From the NCBI GenBank assembly GCA_033980235.1, contig CM067067.1, forward strand, positions 16,982,739-17,046,738: 64,000 nucleotides of DNA, read 5' to 3'. The translations under genes and the position numbers were made by a program. This document shows, piece after piece, positions 12,093 to 22,985 of the stretch; the stretch's first letter is position 1; each line of letters opens with the position of its first letter. Source of the DNA: Diadema setosum (Eukaryota > Echinodermata > Echinoidea > Diadematoida > Diadematidae). Under the pieces are notes generated by a model. That model was given only the letters and a program-made list of their open reading frames with translations, ran no database searches and was not told where the DNA came from.

Positions 12093-12167
12093 AGCCGCGG
12101 TCACCATCTTAAAAAGGGAAGGCATTCAAAATCAAAGGGTATAGTATTGGCTGAGATGGGGCTTCAG

Positions 12168-12688
12168 CACTGCAAAAATTCCGGTGTTAAATATGAAACA
12201 TCGAGCTGGTGTTACATTTTCGGTGCTCATTTATGGTGTTAGATTAACACCTCCAGGTGTCATTTCAAAAAATAAAATTGTTTTTTGAATAGTTTCTTAG
12301 TTACTGCACTTCTTGTTGATTTTGAACTTCAACAAGACAATCAAGAATTTTCCGATAAAGTACTTGATTTTTGAAAAATTGTACACCATATAGTAACACC
12401 AGTTGGTGTGGTCTCCTATTGAAGCTAGACGGGTGTTATCCCATTGACATTAACACCAGCAATATCAAATCAGCACCATGCGGTGTCATTATTGAATTAA
12501 CACCAGCGCAGTGTAAAAAATATCACCAGATACAGTGTCAAATTAACACCACGAAATGCCAGGTGAACATTTTTCAACACCATCACAATACATTTTCTAC
12601 ACCTGTGGGTGTGGTCCTCTGTTGACACTTGATCGGTGTTAGATTTAACACCCATGGTGTTAAATTTAACACCGCTGTTTTTACAGTG
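12168..12688. mobile_element. CACTG-ended TIR element (CACTA/EnSpm-like MITE)
   Basis: The left end is CACTGCAAAAATTCCGGTGT and the right end, reverse-complemented, is CACTGTAAAAACAGCGGTGT, both followed by TAAAT. It sits inside FB1 copy C between 'gcttcag' and 'aagtttctaac', where other copies read 'gcttcaggtttc', so the flanks fit a 2-3 bp duplication. The interior is full of 'taacacc'/'ggtgtta' repeats and has no transposase. CACTG ends and a ~3-bp duplication are features of CACTA/EnSpm elements. Confidence 0.7.
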
Positions 12689-12970
12689 AAGTTTCTAACT
12701 TTTTTGTGAGATAATGAGAAACTTAGAGCACCGTAGCGTAATTCTACGAGGAATTCAACTTGAGTTCATTCGATTAAAATTGGTTTTGAAATGGCTAAGA
12801 TATCCAAAACAAGGTAAAACAAAGCGATCTCAATAAAAGGTGGGTCCCACCCTTTATCAAGATTGCCTTATTTTTGGATATCTCAGCCATTTCAAAACCA
12901 ATTTTCATCAAATAAACTTTGAATTCCTCCTACATTATGCTCTTCCATATTTCATAAGAGGTTTCTCATC

Positions 12971-12989
12971 ACACACACACACACACACA

Positions 12990-13024
<35 letters not shown>

Positions 13025-13041
13025 CCACCATCATCATCATC
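12971..13041. repeat. (CA)n then (TCA)n microsatellite
   Basis: (CA)n to about 12990, then (TCA/TCATCA)n to about 13041, inside the right half of FB1 copy C. The poly-His and poly-Met frames over it are artefacts. Confidence 0.9.
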
Positions 13042-13194
13042 AAAAACATGTTGGAAACCTGAAGCCCTATCTCAACCAAAACTGTACCACGTTTCTTTCT
13101 ATTCCCCTTCCCCCTTCCCCTGCCAGTTCTTCCTGGCTCTGCCGCAGTGTATATCAAGGCAATTACCCCTCCCCCCCCCCCCCCCGCTAAATAC

Positions 13195-13345
13195 TGGTTA
13201 GTGATACAGATTAGGGTGAGGATTAAGTTTAGGGTTAGAGTTTGGGTTAGGGTTAGGATTTGGTTCAGAATTAGGATTAGGGTTAGGGAAGTGGGAAGGG
13301 TCCGGGGTAGGGTTAGGTTAGGGTTAGGGTTAGCGCGGTTAGGGT
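13195..13345 (+). repeat. Interstitial TTAGGG-like tract
   Basis: Many imperfect TTAGGG words (ggattagggttaggg, ggttagggttagggttag) mixed with variants. TTAGGG is the telomere repeat of deuterostomes and many other animals. A shorter inverted counterpart is at 14719-14742. Confidence 0.75.
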
Positions 13346-13641
13346 GGCTTGTGCCAAAAGGGTGGGTTGGGTGGTGGCACGTCGCGTTAATGGGAACACC
13401 ATCCTTCGTCCAAAGCCCCCCCCCCCCCCGGTTTTGCAGAAAGCGTGCGTTGGGAGCGTTGGGTCGCGTCGCGTTGACTGGAACCCCACCCTTCGTCCAA
13501 AGCCTCCCCCCCCCCCCCCCCCACTCCCCGGTTTTGCCGAAAGGGTGCGTTGGTACTTTTTCTCATGTAATATCAAAAGACGAGTTTTGAATTTATATTT
13601 AACCTTCAAACAACCATTTCAAAGAGGCTATCGTCCGGATC
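13318..13641. repeat. Inverted repeat, left arm
   Basis: It contains 'gtgggttgggtggtggcacg', two blocks 'cttcgtccaaagcc' followed by poly-C, 'ggttttgccgaaagggtgcg', and ends 'gaggctatcgtccggatc'. The same series appears in reverse complement at 14439-14742. G/C-run length is the main difference between arms. The internal cttcgtccaaagcc unit is itself repeated twice per arm. Confidence 0.85.
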
Positions 13642-14438
13642 GGTTTACACTCTATTACCACTTGGTCTACAGCCAGTTGGTCTAATCGACTGTTTAATAT
13701 CAGTTGGTCTAATAACCATTTGGTCTGGTCATCATTTCGTCCAATTACTGTTTGGTCTAATTGTTATTTGGTTTAATTACTATTTGGTCTACAGTCAATT
13801 CGTCTAATAATAACCATTAGTCTATTTTTGGTCTAACACCAATTTATGTCATCAAATACCGATTTGGTCTATCATGAGTTGGTCTAATTCCATTTTGTCT
13901 AATCATCAAATGGTCTAAAATAAAACCAAATTTGTCCAATATAAATTTGGTGTACACATCATTAATTTTGGTCCATTGCCCAGTGGGTCTAGCCTTAGTC
14001 TGTCTATCATCATTTTAGTCTACACCCATTTAGTCTAATAACCATTGATCTTATTGTCATTTGGTCTAATAGCCAGCCTCCTGGTCTAATCAGGTACCAT
14101 TTGGTATCGTTTCGTCTATATGTTATGTTATATTCTATATGTTATTATTATTATTACTTATTCTTTTTTTTTGGGGGGGGGGGCTTTTTCTACGACTACG
14201 GACTACCCTCTGACCCTTCATTGAGGGAGAAAAAAAAATATGTTCATATACGCATGAAGTAAGATTAGGGTAAAGTTTAGGGTCCCTCGCCCCTCCCCCA
14301 TGGTGCCAGGCCAGCACCCCCAGCAGCTGGACTATAGATAAGCCACTGATTATCCACATGATCCATGCCCTGTAATGTAAAACAGAAACGGATATTAGAC
14401 CAAATGGATATTCTGAACATTGGACGAACTAAATATTA
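13642..14438. repeat. Spacer with degenerate TTTGGTCTAAT tandem repeats
   Basis: From about 13660 to 14120 the sequence is a degenerate array of ~17-22 bp units built on 'tttggtctaataaccatt'. It ends with a T-run/G-run at 14164-14183; short inverted units (attagaccaaatgg) recur at 14395. It is the loop of the surrounding inverted repeat. Confidence 0.75.
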
Positions 14439-14742
14439 GATCCGGACGATAGCCTCTTTGAAATGGTTGTTTGAAGGTTAAATATAAATTCAAAACTCGT
14501 CTTTTGATATTACATGAGAAAAAGTACCAACGCACCCTTTCGGCAAAACCGGGGGGTGGCTTTGGACGAAGGGTGGGGTTCCAGTCAACGCGACGCGACC
14601 CAACGCTCCCAACGCACCCTTTCGGCAAAACCGGGGGGGGGGGGGGCTTTGGACGAAGGGTGGTGTTCCCATTCACACGACGCGCCACCACCCATAACCC
14701 ACCCTTTCGGCACAAGCCGGTTAGGGTTAGGGTTGGGGTTAG
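14439..14742. repeat. Inverted repeat, right arm
   Basis: Reverse complement of 13318-13641, from 'gatccggacgatagcctc' to 'ccggttagggttaggg'. Frames reading through this arm are shadows of the repeat. Confidence 0.85.
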
Positions 14743-15120
14743 TAAACGATAATTATTGCGATTCCCACTATCAATGTTACTTTTTAGTCTTGTCCAATAG
14801 TATTAATCATTCTCTGTATTAGTCTTATTGTCGTTACTGTTATTATCATTAAAAATGTGAGGGTGTCTGAAGGTAGGCTATAGAAAAATCACACAGTCCC
14901 CAACGCTCTATAAATCCAATCGCTCAGGTAAATATTGTTCAGACTGAATTAAAATCAAGATTCTTGATCTACGCCACTTTTTCATGCAACACGACGTGCT
15001 TTACCTGAAAATATACACGTGTATCATCCTCCCCATCAGCTGAGGAATATCGAATTTTCATTGCGTAATGTCCAAGCAGTTTTTTTATTACAACGTATTT
15101 TGTCATTACAGTGAGTTAAT
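14743..15120. other. No feature seen
   Basis: AT-rich unique sequence between the inverted repeat and the outer minisatellite array. Confidence 0.4.
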
Positions 15121-15458
15121 TCCATGTTCGGATTAACGAACCTTCGGAATAACGGACCCTATTTCATTTTCGGATCAACGAACCTTCGGAATAACGAACC
15201 ATATTTCATTTTCGGATTAACGGGCCTTCGGAATAGCGAACCCAATTTCATTTTCGGACCAACGAACCTTCGGAATAACGAACCCTCGGAATAACGCCAC
15301 AAAATGTTCGGATTAACGAAACCTTTTTCATTTCGGATTAACGAACCTGTAGGTATAGGGAATTTGTGTGTTTCGGATCAACGAACCTTCAGAATAACCA
15401 TGGACCTACTAGGTCCATGGAATAACGAACCTTCGGAATAACGAACAGCACCCCAAAT
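15121..15458 (-). repeat. Minisatellite array, inverted copy
   Basis: About eight units of 'ttcggattaacgaacc' / 'ttcggaataacgaacc', the reverse complement of the array at 10176-10600. A perfect palindrome, CCATGGACCTA-c-TAGGTCCATGG, interrupts it at 15399-15421. Confidence 0.85.
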
Positions 15459-16031
15459 CACAATCCCCATAGGACCCTACCCATCCCAAGCCCCCCCCCC
15501 CCCGTTCCCACTCACACACGAACTTAAAACTTCCTTGCTAAATCATTCGTGTTTTAACTTTCTCACAAAAAAAAAAAACCTGCAAACCCATGTAGGTTTT
15601 ACAAAGCATATTGATTATAAAGCTTAATGTAAGCCTATCTACGACGAAAAACAGTCTCATTAAATAAAAATTATATATTCAACTTAAATCTGGTGAAGGA
15701 CATTGCTTTCAGATTCCTAGGCAAATCGGTTTCATTCTTCGATTCCAAATGGAAAACTCCGTTTTTTGATTGGTACACGGCTTAAGGTATAACTCAAAAC
15801 GTTTATACACATTTCTTTAACCATTATTAAGATTCCCTAATTACAAAATATCTTTAAAATTCTCCCAGTATCATAATCATAATGCAATCTTATAGCCCCT
15901 ACTGAGTGATCGTATAATAAGATCATCAATTTTCCAAATATCAAACAAATTATATGACTCGAAAACTCCGTTCTTTCTTCAACACATACAATATATTGCT
16001 TTTTCTTTCAGTACAATTTGTTTTCCGAAAA
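15459..16031. other. AT-rich DNA, no gene seen
   Basis: Contains a poly-C run (15490-15503). Nothing else supported. Confidence 0.4.
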
Positions 16032-16160
16032 TGTGAAATTTCAAAATGACATATCTTCCTAATTTCTTATCCGATTTTTGTCATTTTGGTATCGTTCTGT
16101 AGGAAATATAATATAGTTCCCTTTCTTCTGAAGTGTTTTGGGGTGGACTTCCTCTCTATT
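16032..16160. repeat. Dispersed repeat D, copy 1
   Basis: 'gaaatttcaaaatgacatat', 'cttcctaatttcttatccga' and 'atcgttctgtaggaaatata' recur in order at 22861-22985, so this is an interspersed family of unknown type. Confidence 0.5.
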
Positions 16161-16376
16161 AAGCCCTCGTGCAAGTCTCATATCGAGGCCGAAAACCTCT
16201 ATAGGTGAAGCAGAACTGCGCATCTTAACTGTTAGATGGATATCTTATACTTTGCCATGATTTAAAACTGACTTAAAACTACTTAGTGTGAGCATAGGTT
16301 ACTCCAAAAAAATGTAGAGGCCTTAGGTTATACTTTCCACTCAGGGGTGCAGCCCCAAAGAAAATAGGGGTACACG

Positions 16377-16740
16377 TCACGAGTTCGACACCCGCAGCGA
16401 GTCATACATCTCACGAGTAATACAGCCCACGAGTCATACAGTCCGTGAGCTCGACACTTACAGGCAGATACGGCCCATGAGTCCGACACTAGGCAAACAA
16501 GGACCATGACAAGTTCGACACTAAGCATAAAAGACCCACGGAGTTTGACACCTGAAGCCCCGTGATAGTGCCGAACTCCTGAATGGGCCTTTTTTTTTTT
16601 TTGCTCAGTGCCAATTTATGGGCTTTGTTTGCCCAGTGTCGGACTCGTGGGCCTTGTTTGCCTACTGTCGAACTCATGGGCCTTATTTGCCTATTGTCGA
16701 GCCCATGGGCTGCATGACTCATGGGTGACGGTCTCCTGGG
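16377..16740. repeat. Fold-back repeat with tandem GAGTTCGACAC units
   Basis: The left arm (to about 16570) repeats 'gagttcgacac...caaacaagg' motifs; the right arm (from about 16610) repeats 'ccttgtttgcc...tgtcgaactc' in reverse complement. The ~35-45-bp units are degenerate. The poly-T at 16591-16602 lies at the centre. Coding frames across it are repeat shadows. Confidence 0.7.
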
Positions 16741-16879
16741 ATGACTTCGCAAATGCTAGTACATACCTTCGAAGCACCGAGGCATATTATATAGGCATAC
16801 CGGTTATATAGTTTTAAACAGAAACTTGAAATTAGGCAGAGTATATTTCTTTTTTAACTAAGATAAAAAAGATATACGC

Positions 16880-17105
16880 CAGTAAACAAAAGAAGGGGGA
16901 AAAGATGCAAGAAGTCGTGTGAGAAAAGGAAAAAGAAGAAAAGAAAACAGATGAGGAACAAAGACAAAAACAAGAGGAAGAAAAATGATGGAGAAGAAAA
17001 GAAGAAATGAAGAAGAGCAGGAAGAATAATAAAGTTAAATGATGATGGAGGAGAAAAGAAAAATAAGAATTAAGGAGGGAACGAAGAAGCCGAAGACGAA
17101 GAAGT
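16880..17105. repeat. Purine-rich (GA/A) strand-asymmetric tract
   Basis: About 220 bases in which the plus strand is almost wholly A and G (gaagaaaagaagaaatgaag and similar). The Lys/Glu-rich frame over it is low-complexity. It could adopt triplex DNA. Confidence 0.7.
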
Positions 17106-17269
17106 ATCCCTTTATTGTTTTATTCGTCATTGCGTGTTACTCCGGTGTTACTTTGAGTTTCTTGAATTGTAACTGTTTTATTAGTGAACGTAGAAACGTG
17201 TACTATATAGGAAATTCAAATGTGCGCTCTTAAATTCACCCAAAGTAACGACTTATTATGAAGATCGAC

Positions 17270-17530
17270 ACAAAACTCGGACGCGCATGGACACATTTAC
17301 ACACACATAGACATACATGTACACAGACACCAATTACATGCGTCACGTACATCAAATACAAACATGCACAAACACACGCAGAACAGACACACATACATGC
17401 GTCATGTACACACAAACATGCACAAACACACACAGACAATAACGTCCACAAACCAAGGAGGTATATCACACGAGTGGGCGATACCTCCTTGCACCAACAT
17501 ACACCAACACACATACAGGCAGGGTATATT
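17270..17530. repeat. Cryptic CA-rich tract with embedded hairpin
   Basis: Irregular (ACACACA) words throughout. A hairpin, CAAGGAGGTAT ... ATACCTCCTTG, spans about 17454-17491 with a ~15-nt loop. Confidence 0.65.
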
Positions 17531-18080
17531 ATAAGACACATTTTTTTTTTTCACTTTGCCCCAAATTAAATCAGCTTTGAAAATATGTAACTTTTTAGTT
17601 ATTTACTGTGTCGTGAAAAACAAATTCTGCTCGAACTGCCATTCCACTGTGAAGTACAAGTCTGACAGGTGTATATGCGGTGGACACTATTACACGCCCC
17701 TTCAGGGAAAATTATCTTTATATATATGTTTATATGCTGATACCAGTCAATTTATATACAGTCAATTAGGACACTAAACCCTGCTAGTTTCCATATCAAT
17801 TTAATCGTCAAAAAATTTCTATTCTCTAAATTTGAAAACATAAAACCTTGCTATTTGTATTTTTATTTTATAAGTTTTTTATATTTTGACTAAAATTCCA
17901 AAATTCCCTCAGTTTCATTTAACTCTATACAATAGTATTAAAGTCTATCTAACAATAATAGCTTGACCATGGAGGGGAATACATTGTGAAGCATGATAAG
18001 GATACGCCGAAGGTATAGATACTTTAATATCATACCAATGATTATGAGTTACAACAATCCTCGACAGCTTAAGGAGGGAT
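17531..18080. other. AT-rich DNA, no gene seen
   Basis: Short frames only; no domains. Confidence 0.4.
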
Positions 18081-18115
18081 AATGATTGATTGAGTACTTT
18101 ATTGTCCACACTGGG
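18081..18115 (-). mobile_element. 3' tail of a minus-strand non-LTR element
   Basis: Minus strand reads 'gacaataaagtactcaatca' followed by ATCATT: a polyadenylation word then a (TCAA)n-like tail. The body, if any remains, would extend towards 18.5 kb, but no RT motifs are visible. Confidence 0.35.
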
Positions 18116-19679
18116 AATTCTTTGTAAATTGGATATCACAACAGAATAAACATCAAATACTATCCACCATAACAACATAATACATTAACCCGACATTTAC
18201 AACTACACAAAAACCATCACCATAATATATCACTTTCATACAACATATTGTATATAATGAATATCCTTTCCTGCATCATCAGTATACACCAAACAGCATC
18301 TCACCTACATCCCAATATTCTTTTATTACTATATTTTCCAATGAATAAAATTTATTAACCTCATGGCTTTTAACCTTATCTATCTTAACCAAACACCAAA
18401 ACTTATCCGGCATCTTTTAGTGAAACACCATATTTTAATGTAATTTCATATCAATATTCATCCCCGTGAAAAATCATTTGATATACCAAACAACACTGTA
18501 AATCTAATATTTATCATCAACTTTCTCCCCCCCCCAAAAAAAAAAAAAATACTAATGTTCATATGTCAATACAAATTCAGATTACTAAAGAATATAATGT
18601 GAATACAATATAAATACAACAAAAATAATCATAAAAAACTTATCTAATTACTCTGACATTGTATAAATGGAATCCGGGACAAAGAACTTCTAAAACGAGC
18701 ACGCTTTGTGCGAAGAGGACATAGTCCGATACCTGATGTTCAGACAATAGTAACAGTATAAAGGGTGTGTGGGATCAGTCATTACGCGTTTTATTGAAAA
18801 TTGAGCATTTTGCATTACCAATCTTATAGAGTACATGCAGCTTTATTTATTATCTTATACAATGTTATCACGTTTATAAGTCCCATCGACCCAATCCCAC
18901 CGGATTCAGCCAAAGTTGCAAAAAATATAGTAGGCCTCATAGCCCCCCCCCCCCCCCCGTAATCCTATGTGTGAAAAAGAGTAAGTTTATCTCCAAGCAT
19001 GCACATATCAATTCAATTGTATTTTTTTTCCATTTTTTGAGAAAAACATATATAGACATCACTTTCTTTGGTAACAGTAAATAAGGTGAGTATATAAAAC
19101 TATGTTAGATGAAAAGAGTCTGTGTACAATATTATTGTAGAAACTTTTACGATAATTACATAACATTGTCATGAAAACTGAAGTGATGAGAGGGAAGTAA
19201 GCAATACGCAAAATTCGAAAAATGGAGGGACCAGGAAGGTGGCTCCCTGAAGGTACCCACTTAAAAGACAAAACTTGTAGGATGTGAGCCCCTTCATGAC
19301 AGTTAGGATTATTCAATAAATGTAGTTTAGCAGTCAGAAACGGTCAGAAACAAAATGGACTATCCGTTACTAATTCGCACAATTTTTAGTTACTTATTCT
19401 ATGTGCCGCCCTCTCTAGGTCGAAACTGTACAATATTATTACATGTACATCATGTTTATGATAATTATGACGATATGACAAGAATTTACGCAAAGATCTT
19501 TGCTTTTCTGAGCACACATTCACCAGACTATTGTCTTGTTCTGAAATATCATCATGAGGAGCAAGGTCAAGACAAGTACTCTTAAAAAACATGAACGTGA
19601 CCCACTTACCTTGTGTTTGCGTTCTACCCTGTTTTGTTTCTATATCACCCAAGACATTTACCAAGTGTTCCAGTTGTGG
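18116..19679. other. AT-rich DNA, no gene seen
   Basis: Contains C-run/A-run at 18527-18549 and poly-C at 18943-18957. No credible exon. Confidence 0.4.
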
Positions 19680-19703
19680 GGTGCAGCCAGCCCCCCTCCC
19701 CCC

Positions 19704-19753
<50 letters not shown>

Positions 19754-19916
19754 GGGGGGGGGGGAACCTGCAGAGAACAGGGAAAAGGCAGAAGAAAGCC
19801 TATAGGAAAAAACCACACACACACACACAAGAAAACCTATATGATCTTTGAGGGGGGGGGGGGGGAGCATTACCCCTATCAGACCAAACCACCACAAGCA
19901 TTCCCCCGCCCACCTG

Positions 19917-19988
<72 letters not shown>

Positions 19989-20345
19989 ACAACATACATT
20001 CTGTAGCCCCTATCACATTAAACATTATGTGAAACAGGCAAGGAGTGTATAATGAGGGACGGAAATGATAGGATCCTGTCTTGACCACCTGTTATCCCGA
20101 GCACAGCAGAAGTGGGATCATGACTTTTTCAAAGAACAAGCCAGTGCCCTAACCAGACCCGTAACTAGGTGGGGGGGGGGGGGGAGGTTCCGCGGACCCC
20201 CCCCCCCCCCCCCCATTTGCCAGAAGTCCCTCCCCCCCCCAAAAAAAAAAAAAAAAAAAAAAAAGAAAGAAGAAAGCCAATAAGAAAGCCAAGAAATAAA
20301 AAGAGAAACATGAGTCGCGGAACCCCCCCCCCCCCTTTAAAAAAA
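19680..20345. repeat. Low-complexity cluster: (TC)n, poly-G, (CA)n, poly-C, poly-A
   Basis: (TC)n 19708-19752, poly-G 19753-19765 and 19852-19865, (CA)n 19919-19978, poly-G 20171-20184, poly-C 20199-20214, C-run/A-run 20231-20264, poly-C 20323-20335. All reading frames here are low-complexity artefacts. Homopolymer lengths are prone to sequencing error. Confidence 0.9.
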
Positions 20346-20513
20346 AATGAAAGGGGGCTTTTAGTGGCAACAGAAAATTGGGTTGAAGCCTTTTTTTAGA
20401 TCTTTTTTATATTCATATCTTTCCTTTGATCATCGAGCAAGTTCCAAGACGTTTCCTCGTCAATCCCAACGGACAACAAAAAGATTGCATGATAATTCCC
20501 ACAGATTGCCAAA

Positions 20514-20950
20514 GTTTGCCGTTGATTATCAATAGACATTGCACAATAAGGATGTATGACTTATGACACACAGGGAGTATGGGAGTAATTTTGTTTGCGT
20601 TATGGAAGTGCATTTATAATTTCACAAACGATACGATGGACAACAGAGTGTACATCGTGTGTACATCGTAATGCCAATTGTCAGGATGGATTGTAGGAGA
20701 GTGGAAACTTGTGCACTATCCCCATAATACGAGTTTGCCGTTGATTATCAATAGACATTGCACAATAAGGATGTATGACTTATGACACACAGGGAGTATG
20801 GCAGTAATTTTGTTTGCGTTATGGAAGTGCATTTATAATTTCACAAACGATACGATGGACAACAGAGTGTACATCGTGTGTACATCGTAATGCCAATTGT
20901 CAGGATGGATTGTAGGAGAGTGGAAACTTGTGCACTACCCATAATACGAG
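20514..20950. repeat. Two-copy tandem duplication, 219-bp period
   Basis: Copy 1 (20514-20732) and copy 2 (20733-20950) are nearly identical by eye: 'gtttgccgttgattatcaat' starts both, and the few differences include gggagt/ggcagt and a 'cc' deletion near the end. Noncoding. A recent local duplication or assembly artefact. Confidence 0.9.
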
Positions 20951-21380
20951 TTTTGCCAAAGTGTAACGCAAGTGTGGAAAGCAGGTTTGGCCAGAGTGTC
21001 AGAGCAGGGAGGTGAGACCCCTCCCCCCCCCCCCGCCCCCCACCCCGTCAGAGATAAGGGAGGATCTGGAGTACAGTGGTAGGCACTATAAATTATGCTA
21101 AAAGAGCGATAGAGAGCAGCTGATCAGTAAGTTTCATCACTCTATATTCTTCCACTAATTCAAAGGTGAAATATAGTAGTAAGTACTGCCCCACAATGTG
21201 AATAGTAAGACATATGTATTTTGTTTTTGTTCTCAAGAGTTTGTTGCAATTGCATACAATGTAAAAGGCAATTGATCGGGTAGAAAGTTGGTTATGTGAC
21301 TGCTTGACAAGTAGTTGGTGGATTGATATTGCATCCCTCATGAGGTGAAGTGGCCAGACAAACTGGCCCTTTGGGAAAGT

Positions 21381-21497
21381 CTTAGCCTTTTGTCAAGGCC
21401 CTCTCGCTGTATGGTGAAGAGAGCCTCGCGCTGGCGCGCTCGGCTGGGCTCGCTTCGCTCGCCCATTACAGCGAGAGGGCCTTGACAAAAGGCTAGG
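21381..21497. repeat. Hairpin repeat family C, copy 2
   Basis: 31-bp arms with one mismatch (CTTAGCCTTTTGTCAAGGCC ... GGCCTTGACAAAAGGCTAGG) and a GC-rich ~55-nt loop (tcgcgctggcgcgctcggct). Flanks 'gaaagtctta' and 'ggaaagtcttgacc' also resemble each other. A decayed copy is at 6337-6475. Confidence 0.8.
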
Positions 21498-22235
21498 AAA
21501 GTCTTGACCACCACTCCTGAGATGTGCTCGTGGTTTTTGAATGCGTTCGATTACTGGATGCGCTATTGCTGGAATGAGTCATCCAAAGAGCTGGTCTTGT
21601 GAGGTACAAGTACGTTTGATGATTTTATGTACATGTACATGTACTAGTATTAGTAAGTTAGGATGTACTTTTGTACAAGATACTATGTGACTTAAGGTAG
21701 ATAAACAAAGAGAATATGACTCTTGATGACCGTCACAAATTTGACCTTGTTTTGTAACACTTGGTGGTATGGCATGAGTCGCATCATGTGTCCAGTCTCT
21801 TCCCACCTCCCTGATATAGCCAATATGGGATATGCCGTGTGTCAAGGTGCTGCACATGAAGAGTGTACATGCATCACCGGGGATGAATCTCACCTCCCTG
21901 GCATCACGGATTTACACTAGTTTTGTAGCTGGTTAACGAAGAGTAACCGGCTATTCACTTGTGTTTAGTAATGTTATGTTGTATACAATGCACTTTGCCT
22001 GTTTACTTTTGTTATGAGTGAGGTACACTGTATGAAATGGTTTGGAATGGGCAAGGAAGAGTGAGGTACGAACTTCCTCGGCGGGCAGTGGAGCGTACGA
22101 TGTTTTTATTTTTGAAGTACACTGAGACTGAGTAAGGTACTTTACCATGCACGTGCTAAGTTTGGGTTAGTCTGTTCTTTCAGACTCAGTTGCAGGTACT
22201 GGTGAACAAAGTACTGCAAGATTAACCCTATAAAG
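21498..22235. other. No gene seen
   Basis: Unique-looking sequence with TACATGTAC motifs (21628-21645). Short frames only. Confidence 0.4.
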
Positions 22236-22238
22236 CCC

Positions 22239-22275
22239 AAGGGGGGGGGGGGGGGCACATTGTGCCCCCTACCAT
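22239..22275. repeat. Poly-G with GGGGCACATTGTGCCCC palindrome
   Basis: A G-run of about 15 leads into a palindromic ggggcacattgtgcccc. It may be the end of a degraded palindromic element; no partner end was found. Confidence 0.5.
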
Positions 22276-22589
22276 ATTTTCGTTTGCCGCTCCTACACCC
22301 TTTACCCGATTTTAACCAAATTTGGTGACTTTTCCTAAAATCTTATTGCGCACATTTTGATGTATAATTTAGCTATGTCCGATATTGCTGGTTGCCATGG
22401 CAACCATAAACTGACAACCATGTTCGTCAGATTTTGCAAGATTTTCTGTTCCAATTTCAGTTAACAGTATAATAATGGATGAAACGGGGGTTTTCTTGGC
22501 TGTAATTTGCTGAAGGACCAAAGGGTGAAGGAATTATGGTTGTGAATTACCCTGAAATGATTTCCTTATTATTTCCTTTATTTTCTATA

Positions 22590-22652
22590 TGACATAGGCA
22601 GCAAACAATAGATATAATAAAAATAATTGAAATTGAATTGGAATTGATTAAA
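22590..22652 (+). mobile_element. 3' tail of a plus-strand non-LTR element
   Basis: 'ataataaaaataattgaaat' followed by (TGAATTG)-like repeats: a polyadenylation-like word plus short-period tail. No RT remains upstream. Confidence 0.3.
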
Positions 22653-22860
22653 GAAGAAATCCACCCCCAAAATATAACCCTCACATTTATTTTTTTTTAA
22701 TGTATGTTATACATGTATAGTGAAATCCAGATTTTTTGTTTATTTTTGGCTAATACAAGTAAAGGCATGTTCTCATACCAATGTGAGAGCATTGCATCGT
22801 CAACTTGCTTTAAATATTTGAATATTCATAAGGACTGGTCAAGAAATGTTTCCAAAAAAT

Positions 22861-22985
22861 ATTGAAATTTCAAAATGTATCTTCCTTATTTCTTATACAA
22901 TTTTGTTATTTTTGTTATCATTCTGTAGAGGATATTTTCTCTTTCTTTTGAAGTTTATTCATTTTTAGGCTGGTCTACTGCTTAT
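22861..22985. repeat. Dispersed repeat D, copy 2
   Basis: 'gaaatttcaaaatgtatctt', 'ccttatttcttatacaattt' and 'atcattctgtagaggatatt' match 16032-16160 in order. Confidence 0.5.

Larger units (their letters stand above)
12137..13090. repeat. Fold-back repeat family FB1, copy C, interrupted
   Basis: Left part 'gggtatagtattggctgaga', right end 'ctatctcaaccaaaactgta'. The inner palindrome 'gaaatggctaagatatcc' / 'ggatatctcagccatttc' lies at 12788-12897. It is interrupted by a CACTG-ended element (12168-12688), and its right half has expanded (CA)n(TCA)n. Confidence 0.75.

Noticed and set aside
13195..13345. True chromosome end
   Set aside because: The TTAGGG-like tract is short, degenerate and followed by >50 kb of further sequence.
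13147..13590. Arg/Val/Pro-rich protein of 147 residues
   Set aside because: The frame is produced by TTAGGG-like words, poly-C runs and the inverted repeat; mirrored frames appear in the other arm.
16328..16811. Cys/Leu-rich small proteins on both strands
   Set aside because: They are the two strands of a fold-back repeat with tandem GAGTTCGACAC units.
17454..17491. Intrinsic transcription terminator
   Set aside because: Hairpin without a following T-run and in a eukaryotic context; it sits in a CA-rich simple repeat.
19613..20032. Ser/Leu- and Thr/His-rich protein of 139 residues
   Set aside because: It translates (TC)n, poly-G and (CA)n microsatellites; overlapping frames on both strands look the same.
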